Below are positions 12,146 through 23,062 of a stretch of 64,000 nt of DNA, piece by piece (positions within the stretch are counted from its first letter, which is position 1; the number at the start of each line of letters is the position of its first letter). Source of the DNA: Perognathus longimembris pacificus (lineage: Eukaryota > Chordata > Mammalia > Rodentia > Heteromyidae); the NCBI RefSeq assembly GCF_023159225.1, contig NC_063176.1:6150963-6214962 (forward strand), given 5' to 3'. The position numbers and the translations under genes were made by a program. Under the pieces are notes generated by a model. That model did not search any database and had not been told where the DNA came from. It worked only from the letters and a program-made list of their open reading frames with translations.

Positions 12146-12726
12146 AGGCATTGTAATTCCAAATCTGTATTTCTAATTTATTTTCTTCTTGTAAAAACAG
12201 TTGTGATACTCGATTTGTAGTCATTGTTTCCTGTGAATTTAGCTTTACTAAGGATTTACTATGGAGTAATGGCTTCAAGTTTTCCTTTGGAAACTCTTGT
12301 TGATTACTTTGACCCACATTGTTTTTGTAGGCATCCTGTAACACTTTTCTAGGGAAACACAGAATCCAAGCCCAATTATACAGCATATAAAATATTTCTT
12401 ATTCTGTGATTAGCTCAAGAAGATTAAACCCCTTTGTACAATTAAATACAGACAAAATAAAGAAAAGTATGTTCTAGACAAAGAATCAATAATCACATGA
12501 ATAAAATCTCATTTGCTAGCACATTATTGTACATTTTATGCTCTATGCTGTATTTTTACACTCAGAAATTATCATGTGAATATAGAAGGTTTGAGAAAAT
12601 GTGACTGAGATATTCATCTAAATTTTGCATTGAGTATATTTTATCCACCATAAACATGAACGTTTGTAAGCTGTAGGCTACTAGATTCATTAGGAAATAA
12701 GTGCTTTTGTGACTCACAAAAGCAAA
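12146..12726. other. Unassigned AT-rich stretch
   Basis: No gene or repeat recognised. The 97-codon minus frame at 12093-12386 overlaps the SINE and shows no domain. Confidence 0.45.
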
Positions 12727-12934
12727 GAGGAAGAAGAAGAAGAAGGAGAAGGAGAAGGAGAAGGAGGAGAAGGAGAAGGAGGAGGAGGAGAAGGAGGAGA
12801 AGGAGAAGGAGAAGGAGAAGGAGAAGAAAAAGAAGGAGAAGAAGAAGAAGAAGAAGAAGAAGAAGAAGAAGAAGAAGAAGAAGAAGAAGAAGAAGAAGAA
12901 GAAGAAGAAGAAGAAGAAGATGATGACGACGACA
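12727..12934. repeat. Long GAA/GGA polypurine tract
   Basis: About 210 bases of nearly pure purine. Mixed GGA/GAA triplets make up the left part, an uninterrupted GAA run of roughly 27 units spans about 12838-12919, and GAT/GAC triplets close the right end. Open frames across it (12709-13035 plus, poly-Glu; 12562-12981 minus, poly-Phe) are products of the repeat, not genes. Pure GAA runs of this length can form triplex DNA. Confidence 0.97.
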
Positions 12935-13084
12935 GATATGATCTTATGAGCCAGAAGTTTCTGTTTGCATTTGACTGGCAAGACCAGTTAGGATTACCTT
13001 GGAGGATACGGAGAAGTTATGACTTTTATGACTAGAAAATTAGAAGAGAATATGAGTAAATGTATTAGATTTTTCCAATTCTAA

Positions 13085-13150
13085 TTTCTTTCTTTCTTTC
13101 TTCCTCTCTCCTTCCTTTCTTCCTTCCAATTTCTTTTTTCTTCCTTTCTA
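13085..13150. repeat. TTTC/TTCC-rich pyrimidine tract
   Basis: Tetranucleotide-like CTTT and CTTCC units, imperfect. Confidence 0.85.
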
Positions 13151-13151
13151 A

Positions 13152-13222
13152 TGGAACTAGAATTTAACTGAGAACCCCCTGCTTATTAAGCAAGTGCTCT
13201 GTTAATTCACATTTACCATCTC
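13152..13222 (-). repeat. Possible ID-like SINE fragment, antisense
   Basis: The words GAATTTAACTGAGAACCCCC and GCTTATTAAGCAAGTGCTCT resemble the reverse complement of an ID/tRNA-Ala-type head, with the CT-rich tract at its tail side. Diverged and short. Confidence 0.3.
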
Positions 13223-15754
13223 TTATTTTCTTTTTTAATGCATAGATGGAAATGTCATTTTATCCCACATTTCATATAAATTTAGATGCGATTCAAAGAA
13301 CAAATTTACTTTCCTTAAGTACAACATATGTTTCCGTATTCGAGGAGGGGATAGAATAAGTGCATAGTTTCAGTATGTTAAAATAAATACAACTTTGTTA
13401 TCCTGAACAAGACAGTGCACTGGTCACAGTTAAAGACAAAATTTTATAGGATGATTGTAAGTATGTGGAAAACAGAAAATTTGCAGACATGGAAAAAAGA
13501 TATGCATGTTTTAGAATTTAATATATAGAAATGTCCATTCCCATCAGTGGTGAAGAGCACAGTGTTTCTGAAATTCCTTACTATTGGGGAAATACATGAG
13601 TTTACATTCATGGTAAGTTTTTTAGTTAATAAAATAATACTTTCATTTAAAAAATAAACATCTTAATTATTATTGTTGTTTAGAGACATTTCAAATCTAA
13701 TAGTCCTTCCATAAAATGAAGCTATTTAGAAGCATCATTTCAAAACATACTAATGACCATGTGTTTTGATAAGAGTCACATTAATATTTGTATATGGATT
13801 AAATTTATATGCAGTCTATTTCATTCACAATTACGTAAGAAATTGGGCCATTGCAATAATCATGTTTAATATAAGTAAAATAAATTTCTTGCAGATATGT
13901 TTATTAATCCTCCGACCAAACAAACATCAGTATTACAAGTAGTACATTGTCCCAAATTTGCTCAATATATTTTCTTTGGGGCACAAGGTTTATTTAGTAA
14001 AATTTTTTATCAAATATAAATATATAATATGCCGACATGTTCATACAGGTTGCTCTATATTATGTACATATTACTACAGAATTTAGAAAATGTTTGGAAT
14101 GTATAGAACTTGGTCATTTTGAAGAATTCCTTGGAAAATTGTGAGGAAAAAATTCAACTTTCCCATTTGAAAAAAGTTAGAGTACTGCAACATTTAAATA
14201 AGTTAAAGAAATAATGATTAAAAAAAGGGAAGGAGGAAGCAGATATATAAATTCAGATTGTCTATTATAAAGGCTAACATCTGTACTGTTTTAGAATAGT
14301 AAAAATATGTGACACTCATACTAATGAAAAATGGATTCGAAGTTATCTTAGATTCTTACTTCCTAAACTCACATTCATTATCTTCTGTGCCCTTTAAAAT
14401 AGCTTTTCAGCATGAAATGCAAAATCAGGTTGATGAAATGTAGACTTTCTTGTTATCTGAGTTTAGGAACTGATTTTGGAAAGCTGATTACTTTTAAGTA
14501 TTTTTAATGCGCTCAGACATAAATGAACTCTTGTACATAAGTTTTGTCTCATTATAGATTATCCATCACAAGATTGAGTACTAGATCAAATGCATTCAAA
14601 ATATTGAGGATTACAGAAATGGAATATTGGAATTAAGGAAACATTGAAAAGCCTTCTTTGGAGCACTTAAGCCAGTAAGTGGTCTGAAGAGAATACATAA
14701 ATATAGTCAGCCATAAATTTCCAGAAACTAGAATAACATAAGTAAATAAATGTGAAAGTCATCATTTAATATTTTAAGTTATTCACAAAAGAAGAACACA
14801 AGCTATAATGAATTGCAAGAAGCATAGAATGCACAATAATGCTTTCAAACATTAGAGTCGAGTCTTCTGACATGTTCCCATACTTAGTATGAAACTTAAA
14901 AAAAAAAAATCTGTATGTAGCATTTGCCCCCTCTAAATTATACACATGTGTTTTACTTAAGTCACATTAATAAAGTTTATCTATGGTGCAATATACTAGT
15001 ATTGGAGATAAAGAAAAGTGCATGAATTAGCATGATGATTTTGTCCCTATTCATCATCAACAATTAGTCTTCTATAAACTGAAGAGAAATAAGGGAAAAG
15101 GGTAGAAAGCTCTTAGGCCTGTCAAGATTAATTGTGCCACCAGTGCTCTTAATCTCTCTCTATTCAAAAGAACACAAAAGAAATCTCCCAAACAAGATTC
15201 AGATGTGAATGTCATCAGGAATCTCAAAAGTACTTGTGGAGTTATTGACGACGCCCTGATACGTTTTCTTTCGGGACAATTTCTTAACCTCAGAGTACCA
15301 TACAAGAGGCGTTTGGAGCAGCAAGCTGCAGCCATGTAGTTAAAGTGACTTCCATTTTCAGTGTGGGTGTATGTTCACATCTCTTTTTCTTCAGAAATGT
15401 TTCAGAGAGCTAAGGAACAATACCCTGCACAACAGATAGATTCCTGTAATTATGCCCCACAAACCTTCCCATGGCTGGCAACAGGGATTTTTACACACAG
15501 AGCAAGTGAAAGGCTGTATTTTCAGGGACCATTTCTTCAATGAGTTACAAGAGTGGTGAAATAATAGGGTCTTTTATTTATAGAGATCCTTAGTTCAAAG
15601 AGCTCAAAGGAAGTAGTAGTCATGATCTCATTAACACGCAAAGCAGCTCTGTGAGAAAACATAGAACCAATAGCCAGATTCTGCCAGTGGAGCAACTTGA
15701 ACCTAGAAAGCCGTGTGGGAGATGTAGTTATTTTCAAATCCTAATGTGATGGAA
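13223..15754. other. Unassigned stretch of 2.5 kb
   Basis: Mostly AT-rich with no clear repeats. A less AT-rich patch at about 15090-15350 contains an 87-codon minus frame (15072-15335) with some CpGs and no recognised domain. The patch could be conserved non-coding DNA or a degraded exon, and I cannot decide from sequence alone. Confidence 0.45.
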
Positions 15755-15890
15755 GTATTGCTGAGAGCCATGCACTGTGCTATCACTGAGGCAGAGATAC
15801 CCGACTCCCGGCCCCCAAGTAGCCTTCTGATTATTGCCCAACAATAAAAGTGATTGAATTGGGCCTTTGGTTTCTTTTGATCCGGTGCTC
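15755..15890 (+). mobile_element. Possible solo LTR fragment
   Basis: It starts TGCTGAGAGCCATGCACTGT and continues through a GC-richer middle to CAACAATAAAAGTGATTGAA and GATCCGGTGCTCA. The TG start, the AATAAA with a GT/T-rich follow-up and the CA end resemble a short class II rodent LTR. No TSD was found. Confidence 0.35.
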
Positions 15891-16984
15891 AACTTCTTGA
15901 AACCCATGGAAGATATTTTGGATGCGACAAAACATGATCTTAATATTTTTTCAAGATATGTTAAGTGTGATATTTATAGCATGGTGACATTTTACATATT
16001 AGAATTGAACGCATCGCCTTCAATGGTGGGGGGGATTTGGCTAAGATTAAATGATATATCGAGTTAGGATAAAATCAAAATTTTGAGAGAAACAGGCTTT
16101 AGCCTGTGGTTTAGGTTTTTTTAACTTATGATTTTAGGCAGTAGTGGGGTTTGAATTAAGGACCTGTAGTTTGCTAGGTGAGTTGAGATAGGACATATAT
16201 ATATATATATCACAAAAAAATCCACATAAGATTTGTCTGTATTTTACCAGCATATATAACTGTCTCCTGACATCCCTTCTCATTTTTCTCTCAACATTCT
16301 TATTTTCTTCCTATAAAAATTGTTTACACTTTTAACAGTCTCTCACCTTTCATAGGTTCTAGAAAATAGCGGTTGTTCAGTAAAGATTTGATTAAATGAA
16401 AAAGTTCCCAAAGCTCGTGATAAAATATACTTCCTCCACTGTTTATGACCTTTGTGAAATAAACAGCATGAACTGGGAGTATTAACTTCCCAATGAGAAG
16501 ATGTGTATTAATACTCCTTTGATTCTGGTAAAATAGCATTCGACATTTAGTTAACTGCCTTGTGTTAACTGAAGAAGATCTCCTGAGAAAGGTAAAATGT
16601 CAGTTATGTTATTAAGTGAGAATATTTATATGGAAAATGAAGAAAACATTCCTTAATTTATGAATTGCTTCTGCATGGTGAGAGAAGTTAAACTTTGGTT
16701 TTCCATAAGGACAGTGATTTTGGAAATTGATATTACCATTGCAGTTTTCCTGAATAAACATGTGAGCTTGTAGTTTATACTAGCTCCTAAGGAATTTGGA
16801 AAGAGAATTCAGACTTTCTATCCTTGACAGAAATTAGTGCTGAAAGACTGTTTCAAAAATGTCTGGTATTCCTCTACATGGTCAGATGGTTGCATTGGGC
16901 TTCCTGAGTGTTATATTGTCGATGAGAGCTGTGTGCTAAGAAAATATTCTCATGAGGAACACACATGGGAAAATTGCTTACCAA
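15891..16984. other. Unassigned stretch
   Basis: Contains a short TA run at about 16195-16210 and possibly a degraded ID-like piece near 16130-16190. Nothing else recognised. Confidence 0.4.
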
Positions 16985-17150
16985 ACAAGTTTAAGACAAG
17001 CACTATGGTGCACACCTGTAATCTAACTACTCAGCAGGATGAAGGCAGGCCTATCCAGGGATGGAAAACAGCCCAAGCAAAAGTACTGAGATCCTATCTC
17101 TAAAACAGAACAAAAATAAAATAATGAGGGCCTAGCTACAGTAGAGTTCC
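16985..17150 (+). repeat. B1-like SINE, sense, diverged
   Basis: CACTATGGTGCACACCTGTA then ATCTAACTACTCAGCAGGAT match the 7SL-type promoter region and body. An A-rich segment (AACAGAACAAAAATAAAATA) follows, and after it a further tRNA-like scrap. Confidence 0.6.
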
Positions 17151-18220
17151 TGCCCTAATCAATGCATTAAACCACTGGTGGGCTCACACTAGGACACTAT
17201 TAAAGAAAGGCAGTGGGAAGTGGAACACAGGAGTTGGAAGAGCGCAGCTAGCACGTCCCGGAAAAGGGTTTTTGTGCCCTGTTCATTGATGACTCTGTTG
17301 CAACAAACTCCCCTCAGATTTTGCTTTGCCTATGACGTTGGGTGATTAAGCCAGTTTACTTTTAACTGTAAGCATTGAAGAAAAGAACCAAATAAAATCC
17401 TTCCTCTTTCTCAATTATTTCATTTAGGTGTCTGTGTCACACAAACATCTTTTAAAAAAAAGAAATTTGAAACATGCCTAACACAAGCATCTTTAAAAAA
17501 GAAATGATAATATGTAGAAATCCTATATCTACATTATTATAAAAGTCACATTATCAAGCACACATAGAACATTAAAAATAAAATTACTTTATAACACTAA
17601 ACATCTTTACTCATTACATATCTTAGCATATATCTTAAGTATTTCAAAGCAGTGTATATTTTATGGAGCAAAAATAAACAAATCTCAGTAGAGATTAGAA
17701 AATATTTTAGTTAAACAATAACACTATCACATCTGTGGTTTCCTGGCTATAATAACAATCCCCTAACTAATATTGCATTCAATAAATGTAGCATTAATGT
17801 GTATTTCATACTTCAATAAAATGATTTCCTAGAAAAAAAATAAAACATTGCCAATCATTGAGTGCAACTACATCTGTGCTCAATTGATACCTGTAGCCTT
17901 AGATGTGTTATTGTAAATGTGAAGAGCGAGATTGAAAACTAATGTGCTAAATCATTATAGGAATATCTCAGATAAAGAATAGGAAATAATCACCCTGGGA
18001 CTGGGGAGAACATAAAAATCTGAGAAATAAAAAAAGGAAATTAACACTTAGAAAACTAAGTGAAAGCATCCGTTACAGGTTTGTATTTCTAGTGTAACCA
18101 AACACCCCAACAAGAGTGACATGATGAACAAGCTGAATGGATTCCACCAAGATAGATGTCGTTTAACACCAGGAGATAATGTGATGTCTTTTTAGCATTT
18201 ACTAAAGATTGACTGTCAAT
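17151..18220. other. Unassigned stretch
   Basis: Slightly GC-richer near 17200-17330, then AT-rich. No gene or definite repeat recognised. Confidence 0.45.
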
Positions 18221-18252
18221 TTAATTGTGTGTGTGTGCGCACACGCGCGTAT
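18221..18252. repeat. TG / CG-CA alternating repeat
   Basis: A purine-pyrimidine alternating tract with GTGTGTGTGCGCACACGCGC at its core. Such sequence can adopt Z-DNA. Confidence 0.85.
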
Positions 18253-18253
18253 G

Positions 18254-18296
18254 TGCCACTGTCCTGGGGCTTGGACTTAGGCCCTGAACACTGGCA
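18254..18296 (-). repeat. Truncated Geo monomer, antisense
   Basis: CACTGTCCTGGGGCTTGGAC then TTAGGCCCTGAACACTGGC is the reverse complement of the Geo end (CAGTGCTCAGGCCCTGAGTCCAAGCCCCAGGA type, in pieces). The TG repeat takes the place of its A-tail. Confidence 0.7.
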
Positions 18297-18924
18297 TAGA
18301 GAGGCATAGCATAGCGAGGTCAGCTGACATCACTGATTCCTGGCCACCCTTCAACCAATGCCCACTTCTGCTTCAGTTCCTCTGGTTGCTTTCGTGTTAC
18401 ATGAAGTAATTCCCATGAACCCCAGATTCCCACTCATGCCCATGTCCTATCATCCTCCCAAGAACCTCTCAGCTCCATCACAAGAACCTCCGTGCTTGCT
18501 CTCATCTAAAGGCTCTGACCACGCTTAGTTCCCCTCTCCCTTGCCTGTTCCACCAAGCTTTCTCAATGGCCGTGTCAATCCCTCTCAACCCTGCATCATA
18601 CATTACTTTCTTCCTAGGATTTTATAATTACTGAACATACTACATACCTATGAAGTTTTGGTTTAGTCTTCTCCCCTGTGTAGTGAAACATACTAAATAG
18701 TAGGACTTTGGGGGGATTTTAGATTTTTTGTTATGTTTCCTGGCTCTTGTAAAAGCCATGAATCTAAACATGATTGTTCTTAGCCAAGAAATGTGTAGAT
18801 AATGTCTTGTCTTTATCAGGTACTGTGGCCGGTGACACTTGTGACTGGAGAGAGTTTCCTTTACTATTTAGGGGCTGTCTCCCACTCTCATGTTCTCTGT
18901 TCTCTCCTGAAATTTCTAGTAGAA
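18297..18924. other. Unassigned, moderately GC stretch
   Basis: About 18300-18600 is C-rich (CCTC, CCAT words) and may be a degraded LTR or unique sequence. The minus frame at 18764-18964 shows no domain. Confidence 0.4.
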
Positions 18925-19125
18925 TGTGTTGATTATTTGCCGCGATAACAAATACTTGAGACATTCAGCTTATGAAGAGAAAGAGCTTATTGTGTCTCTG
19001 GACCATGGTCAAGAAGACATATTGATTTTAAGCCTCTATTTGACAACCTGGCAGGAGTCTGTGTCAGAGCAAAATCATTCCCCTCAAGGCCAGGAGCAAA
19101 CGAGAAAGAGGATGAGATCCGAAAC
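18925..19125 (-). mobile_element. Possible MaLR/LTR-type repeat, antisense
   Basis: The order GATAACAAATACTTGAGACA, then GAAGAGAAAGAGCTTATTGT, then CTGGACCATGG, then GGCCAGGAGCAAACGAGAAA follows that of a common ancient mammalian repeat whose typical antisense copies read 'ataacaaaatacctgag...aagaaaagaggttta...'. Diverged. The assignment is by word similarity only. Confidence 0.4.
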
Positions 19126-20569
19126 CTGAAAGTCTTCCTCGAAGGCATGTGCAAATGATCTAAAAATTTCTATTTTGTTGTTGTTGCTTGTTTTGTTTTC
19201 ACTGCCTAACCGACGTGCTTGCACCTCAAACACAGGTGCTTTGGCTGTAAGTTAGGGAGATGAGGTTTTGGGTTTCATTTGCTTTTTATTAAGCTGCATC
19301 TCTGAATTTCCTCTCCTGTGTGTGTGTTCTGTGGCTGTATTTTTTTAAATGGAATTCACTGATTAATGAGTTGGTTTCCACCATCATTTTTGTATGCTTT
19401 CTTTAAGCAGATAAATGTCAAATCTTGTGATAGTTCAGCCTTCCTAATCTTCCCATATTAGCACAGGCTTTTAGAATTTATTTCAGGTAATAAACTATAG
19501 AATAAGTGTTCCTTCCTTTGTCACATTTGCTTTTCCCCTCAGTATTCCAGAGAGAGTTTGGCCTAGAGTACACAGTGTAGGTTCCCAGAGCAACTTGCCA
19601 ATTCCTCCTTGAAGAGTTAAATAGTTGCTTCCAGCTATTCACATTACAACATGATCCAGTGCTGCCTCCTCAAGAAGTCCTAAATAATTTGTAACACTTT
19701 TCCAAGTGCCTCCCAACTTTTTATCTTAATGGAGATCATCTGCCCAGATTTAGACATAATAAGCCTTCCTTACCACACACTTTTCCTGACTCTGAACTTT
19801 AAACCATTGGAGAAAGTTTCATCAGGAAATGATCTAAGATACAGCTCTATGTTGAATTCTTTCATGAATGAAGGAAATAGGTCATGTGGTATATTTACTA
19901 TCACCCACTGCTCCCCACAAAATAACAAACAAATATTCTGTAGAGTTACTCCATTGTAATTAATTACTTCCAAATTGCAAATACTTGTTCTGTGTATTCC
20001 ATTCAATTGGGTTTCTCCTCTTCCATCATCTCTGGGTTGCATCTTACAGCCCAGAGAATATCAAATACGGATATGAATACAAATGTCAAATATTGAAAAC
20101 ATAAGCTCTTCCTAGGAAACAAAATCATAGCCTCTACATAAACAAAAGTAGTTTATTTTTCTATGTACCTACTAAATACTTCGCGTATACTATCTGTATA
20201 ATGATTTAGGCTTGCAACGAACAACTATGTAACAAGAGTAACATCTGCTTGGAAAGACTTAGGTATACAAAAGATAAAGGAAGAAAGCAAGCAATTACAA
20301 CACAACCTGACAAGTGCTTGCAGAGTAGACACAGGCTTTTGACACAGGCTTTTGTAAGCATATCAGAGGAACCCATTTAGTCTTAGAGAAATAAGCAACC
20401 GGCATCTCTAAGGAAACATTAACTAAAAAGAAAAGTTACGTAGATAACAGTTATCAAAGTACAAAGGAATCTCAAGTAGATGTTCTGTAATATGAAAAAT
20501 AAGGGGTACTGTGAGTGGCTATATTGTATATGAAGAAATGCAATTGGTAATCAAATGGTGATTTAATAA
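19126..20569. other. Unassigned stretch
   Basis: No gene or clear repeat was recognised. It contains a small 13-bp tandem duplication at 20328-20353. Open frames at 19729-19959 and 19770-20042 are unsupported. Confidence 0.45.
20328..20353 (+). repeat. 13-bp perfect tandem duplication
   Basis: GACACAGGCTTTT at 20328-20340 is repeated exactly at 20341-20353. Confidence 0.9.
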
Positions 20570-20659
20570 AGCCTAGGCATAGTGGCAGATGTCTATCCAT
20601 GAACTCAGGTGCTTGCCATCAGTAAAGAGCTGCAGTTTAACACAGGGACAGGGCAAGTG
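20570..20659 (+). repeat. Old B1-like SINE, sense, split by an IDL-Geo
   Basis: GCCTAGGCATAGTGGCAGAT, ATGAACTCAGGTGCTTGCC and AGAGCTGCAGTTTAACACAG resemble a diverged B1-like head, interrupted at 20660 by the antisense IDL-Geo. Confidence 0.45.
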
Positions 20660-20674
20660 ATCGCAATAACTTTT

Positions 20675-20878
20675 TTTTTTTTTTTGGCCAGTCCTGGGCC
20701 TTGGACTCAGGGCCTGAGCACTGTCCCTGGCTTCTTCCCGCTCAAGGCTAGCACTCTGCCACTTGAGCCACAGCGCCGCTTCTGGCCGTTTTCTGCATAT
20801 GTGGTGCTGGGGAATCGAACCTAGGGCCTCGTGTATCCGAGGCAGGCACTCTTGCCACTAGGCTATATCCCCAGCCCC
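20675..20878 (-). repeat. IDL-Geo SINE, antisense, young
   Basis: A complete dimer on the minus strand. On the plus strand it reads T-tract, reversed Geo (CAGTCCTGGGCCTTGGACTC ... CTTGAGCCACAGCGCCGCTT), then reversed IDL head (GGGGAATCGAACCTAGGGCC ... GGCTATATCCCCAGCCCC). The TSD ATCGCAATAACTTTT is identical at 20660-20674 and 20879-20893 (15 bp). It shares the GCGGGAAGAAG-type variant with the copies at 55039 and 60315, so this subfamily was recently active. Confidence 0.97.
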
Positions 20879-20893
20879 ATCGCAATAACTTTT

Positions 20894-21009
20894 AACCACA
20901 ATCAGATGTGATGAGTCATAGCTGTGATCCCAGATACCCAAAGACCAGCCCTCTTCTTCATTTAAAAAAAAAAAATTAGACCCTATTTGTAAAAAATGAC
21001 TAAAGCAAA
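20894..21009 (+). repeat. Old B1-like SINE fragment, sense
   Basis: GATGAGTCATAGCTGTGATC, CCAGATACCCAAAGACCAGC and ATTAGACCCTATTTGT resemble a degenerate B1-type body with an internal A-run. Confidence 0.45.
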
Positions 21010-21078
21010 CTAAGGGCTGAGGTCATGGCTCAAATAGTAGCACCTGCCTATCATGCGTGATGCTATGTTTAGAAAGAA
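21010..21078 (+). repeat. ID-like SINE fragment, sense
   Basis: AAGGGCTGAGGTCATGGCTC, then AATAGTAGCACCTGCCTATC and ATGCGTGATGC follow the ID/tRNA-Ala layout, with A-box-like TGGCTCAAATAG. The B-box is damaged (CTATGTTTAGAAAG). Confidence 0.5.
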
Positions 21079-21084
21079 GCAGGC

Positions 21085-21136
21085 TGGGGACGGGGGGGGG
21101 GGGGGGAGGGGGAAGAGGGGGCGTGGAGGGGGGGAG
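21085..21136 (+). repeat. G-rich tract
   Basis: Runs of G with A interruptions, including one of 14 or more G. It can form G-quadruplexes on the plus strand. It sits at the tail side of the ID-like fragment. Confidence 0.9.
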
Positions 21137-21480
21137 TAGATAGAGAGTTCTTGCACAACTGAAATTATATGTAATTAGGAACTAAAATTATCTAATGGAA
21201 ATAGTGAATAACCCACAGAAAGACTCAAAATGTTAAAGAGTTGAAGTGATAGGATAAAAGACTGCAAGTTAGAATTTAAATGAAAAATTTCAGCGAGGTA
21301 GATCACCAAGAGAGTCAAAAAAACAGTCAAGAAACAAGTGTGGAACAAGTGTTCAATTGCTGTGGCCACATCAAAGAAGCTAGATGGGACTGCTTTGTGA
21401 CTAAAATGAGAGGGGGGGAAGCAAACATACAAGGTACAAAGTATAGTTAATTACCCAAATGCCATTCCCAAATAAGGCCA
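21137..21480. other. Unassigned stretch
   Basis: A-rich sequence with no gene or clear repeat. The 85-codon minus frame (21175-21432) is unsupported. Confidence 0.45.
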
Positions 21481-21870
21481 TCATTCACGCGCCTAACGTG
21501 ACAGAAAGCAGCGCTGAGCTGTCAGAGCAGCTGAGCTCCCTTGAGGACAGGCTCGGGCTGTGAGCAGCCCAGTGCCGTTGCTGGCCTGGAATTCTCACTC
21601 AGGGATGCCAGGCAGGTGCCATTGTCTGATGGCTCTGACAGGAAGCTGAAGTCTGAGGAGACCTTGCTGGTTTGGCCTCTGATACCCAGAGGGAGCGGCC
21701 CACTTCATGTTCCATCTGTGAATCCGTCTCATTTTTATCAGCATCTCTTACCTGAGCTAGCAGAGAAATTGATTGAAGCTGTTACTTTAATGACAAAGAG
21801 AAAATTGTTGTGTTCTAAGAAAGTCTCGCAAGAAAAAACATATGCTTTCTGCCCGCGTATAAGAACAGTT
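21481..21870. other. Higher-complexity block, possible conserved non-coding element
   Basis: About 390 bases with balanced composition and several CpGs (CACGCGCCTAACGTG, GCTCGGGCTG, GGGAGCGGCCC, CCCGCGTATAAG), bounded by low-complexity DNA. A 111-codon plus frame (21541-21876) runs through it without a recognised domain. It could be a regulatory element, a degraded exon or an old LTR. The evidence is only its contrast with its surroundings. Confidence 0.3.
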
Positions 21871-22042
21871 ATTTAAAAAAAAAAAAGACAAAAAAAAAAG
21901 AAGAACAGTTATTTTTTGGAGTATCTATTCATTGTGCTCCTGCTCTCAACAGCACACCGCATAAATACTCAGGCAATACTCTGAAATTTGAGGTTCTCCC
22001 CACTTTGATTATAAAGTGGGATCATATTTTTCCACCTGTTCC

Positions 22043-22134
22043 TCTCCTCTGTCTCTCTTTCTCTCTCCTCTCTCTCTTTCTCTCTCTCCCTTCTCTCTCC
22101 CCCCTTTCCTCTCTCTCTCTCTGTTTCTCTCTCA
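22043..22134. repeat. CT-rich pyrimidine tract
   Basis: CTCT and CTTTCT units over about 90 bases. The translated Arg/Glu-rich and Ser/Leu-rich frames here are artefacts. Confidence 0.92.
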
Positions 22135-22604
22135 ATGGCATATAATGGCAGCTTTTCAAGTTGATAAAACAATAAGACGCCAAATCTCTATCTCCAATAG
22201 TTGTATCGATTTAGTAACAAAGCATATAATGATTTAAGATTCTGATTTTGGAATCTGGCACTAGGTGAATTTTCTTCTTGGATGCAATTTCGATTTATTT
22301 TCTTTTAAAAATGCTAGTGTTATGGTAGTTTCTATCATTTTTATCAATATCATTTTGGGAACTACTCGTAGATGGAATAATAGATGAACAATCATCTATC
22401 AGCACAGTACATACACCGTGGACTTTTTTTCTAAGTCTTGAAATTATAACAAAGCATATCCTTCTCAGTCAGTCATTTGATCTCATTTCCTTTTATTAGG
22501 GGAAAAAAATGAAAGCAAATTAACACACAAATCTCACATTTTATTTTTATTCTACCTAAGTTGTTTATATCATAATGTCTCACAGATATTTTTTCTTTGT
22601 GTTC
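22135..22604. other. Unassigned AT-rich stretch
   Basis: No recognised feature. Confidence 0.45.
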
Positions 22605-23062
22605 TTAAGGATGCCATTTTGACTGGAGTTTCATGAAATCTCCGCGTCATTTCATTTGTTTTAGTTTTCCTTTGGGGCTAGGGAGGTTGATCTTATCTTC
22701 GTGCTTTTGTTAGCCATTTGTTCTTCTTTCAAGATTTTTTTCTTCAGTTCAATTGTCCATTTATTAATTGGGTTTTTTGAATCTTAGGGAGCTTAATGTT
22801 CTTAGCTCTCTGTATATTCTAATTATTAATCCTTCTTCACATGTACAGCTGATAAAGATTTCCTACTATTTTATAATCTGCTTTTGATGTACTTATTATT
22901 CCTTTGGTTATATGGAAGTATTTTTTAGTTTAAAGTAATCCAATTGATCAATATTTGCTTTTGTTTGCTGAGCTTTTGAGGAAGTTGCTATTATTCCGTT
23001 TTCCCTAGTGTATTTCCTGTAGTAGTTTCAAAGTTTCAGGTCTTATCATGACATTGTTTGTT
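22605..23062 (-). mobile_element. L1 ORF2 fragment, antisense
   Basis: The order of words is that of antisense mammalian L1 ORF2 downstream of the RT domain: GCCATTTTGACTGGAGTTTC, then TTGTTAGCCATTTGTTCTTC, then TTCAATTGTCCATTTATTAA, then TCTGTATATTCTAATTATTA, then TAATCCAATTGATCAATATT, then GTAGTAGTTTCAAAGTTTCA. It is an internal piece without a 3'UTR or tail, broken by many stops and indels, and therefore old. Confidence 0.82.

Noticed and set aside
12562..13035. Open frames of 108 codons (plus) and 139 codons (minus) across the GAA tract
   Set aside because: They consist of poly-Glu and poly-Phe encoded by the triplet repeat, with no sequence outside it that suggests a gene.
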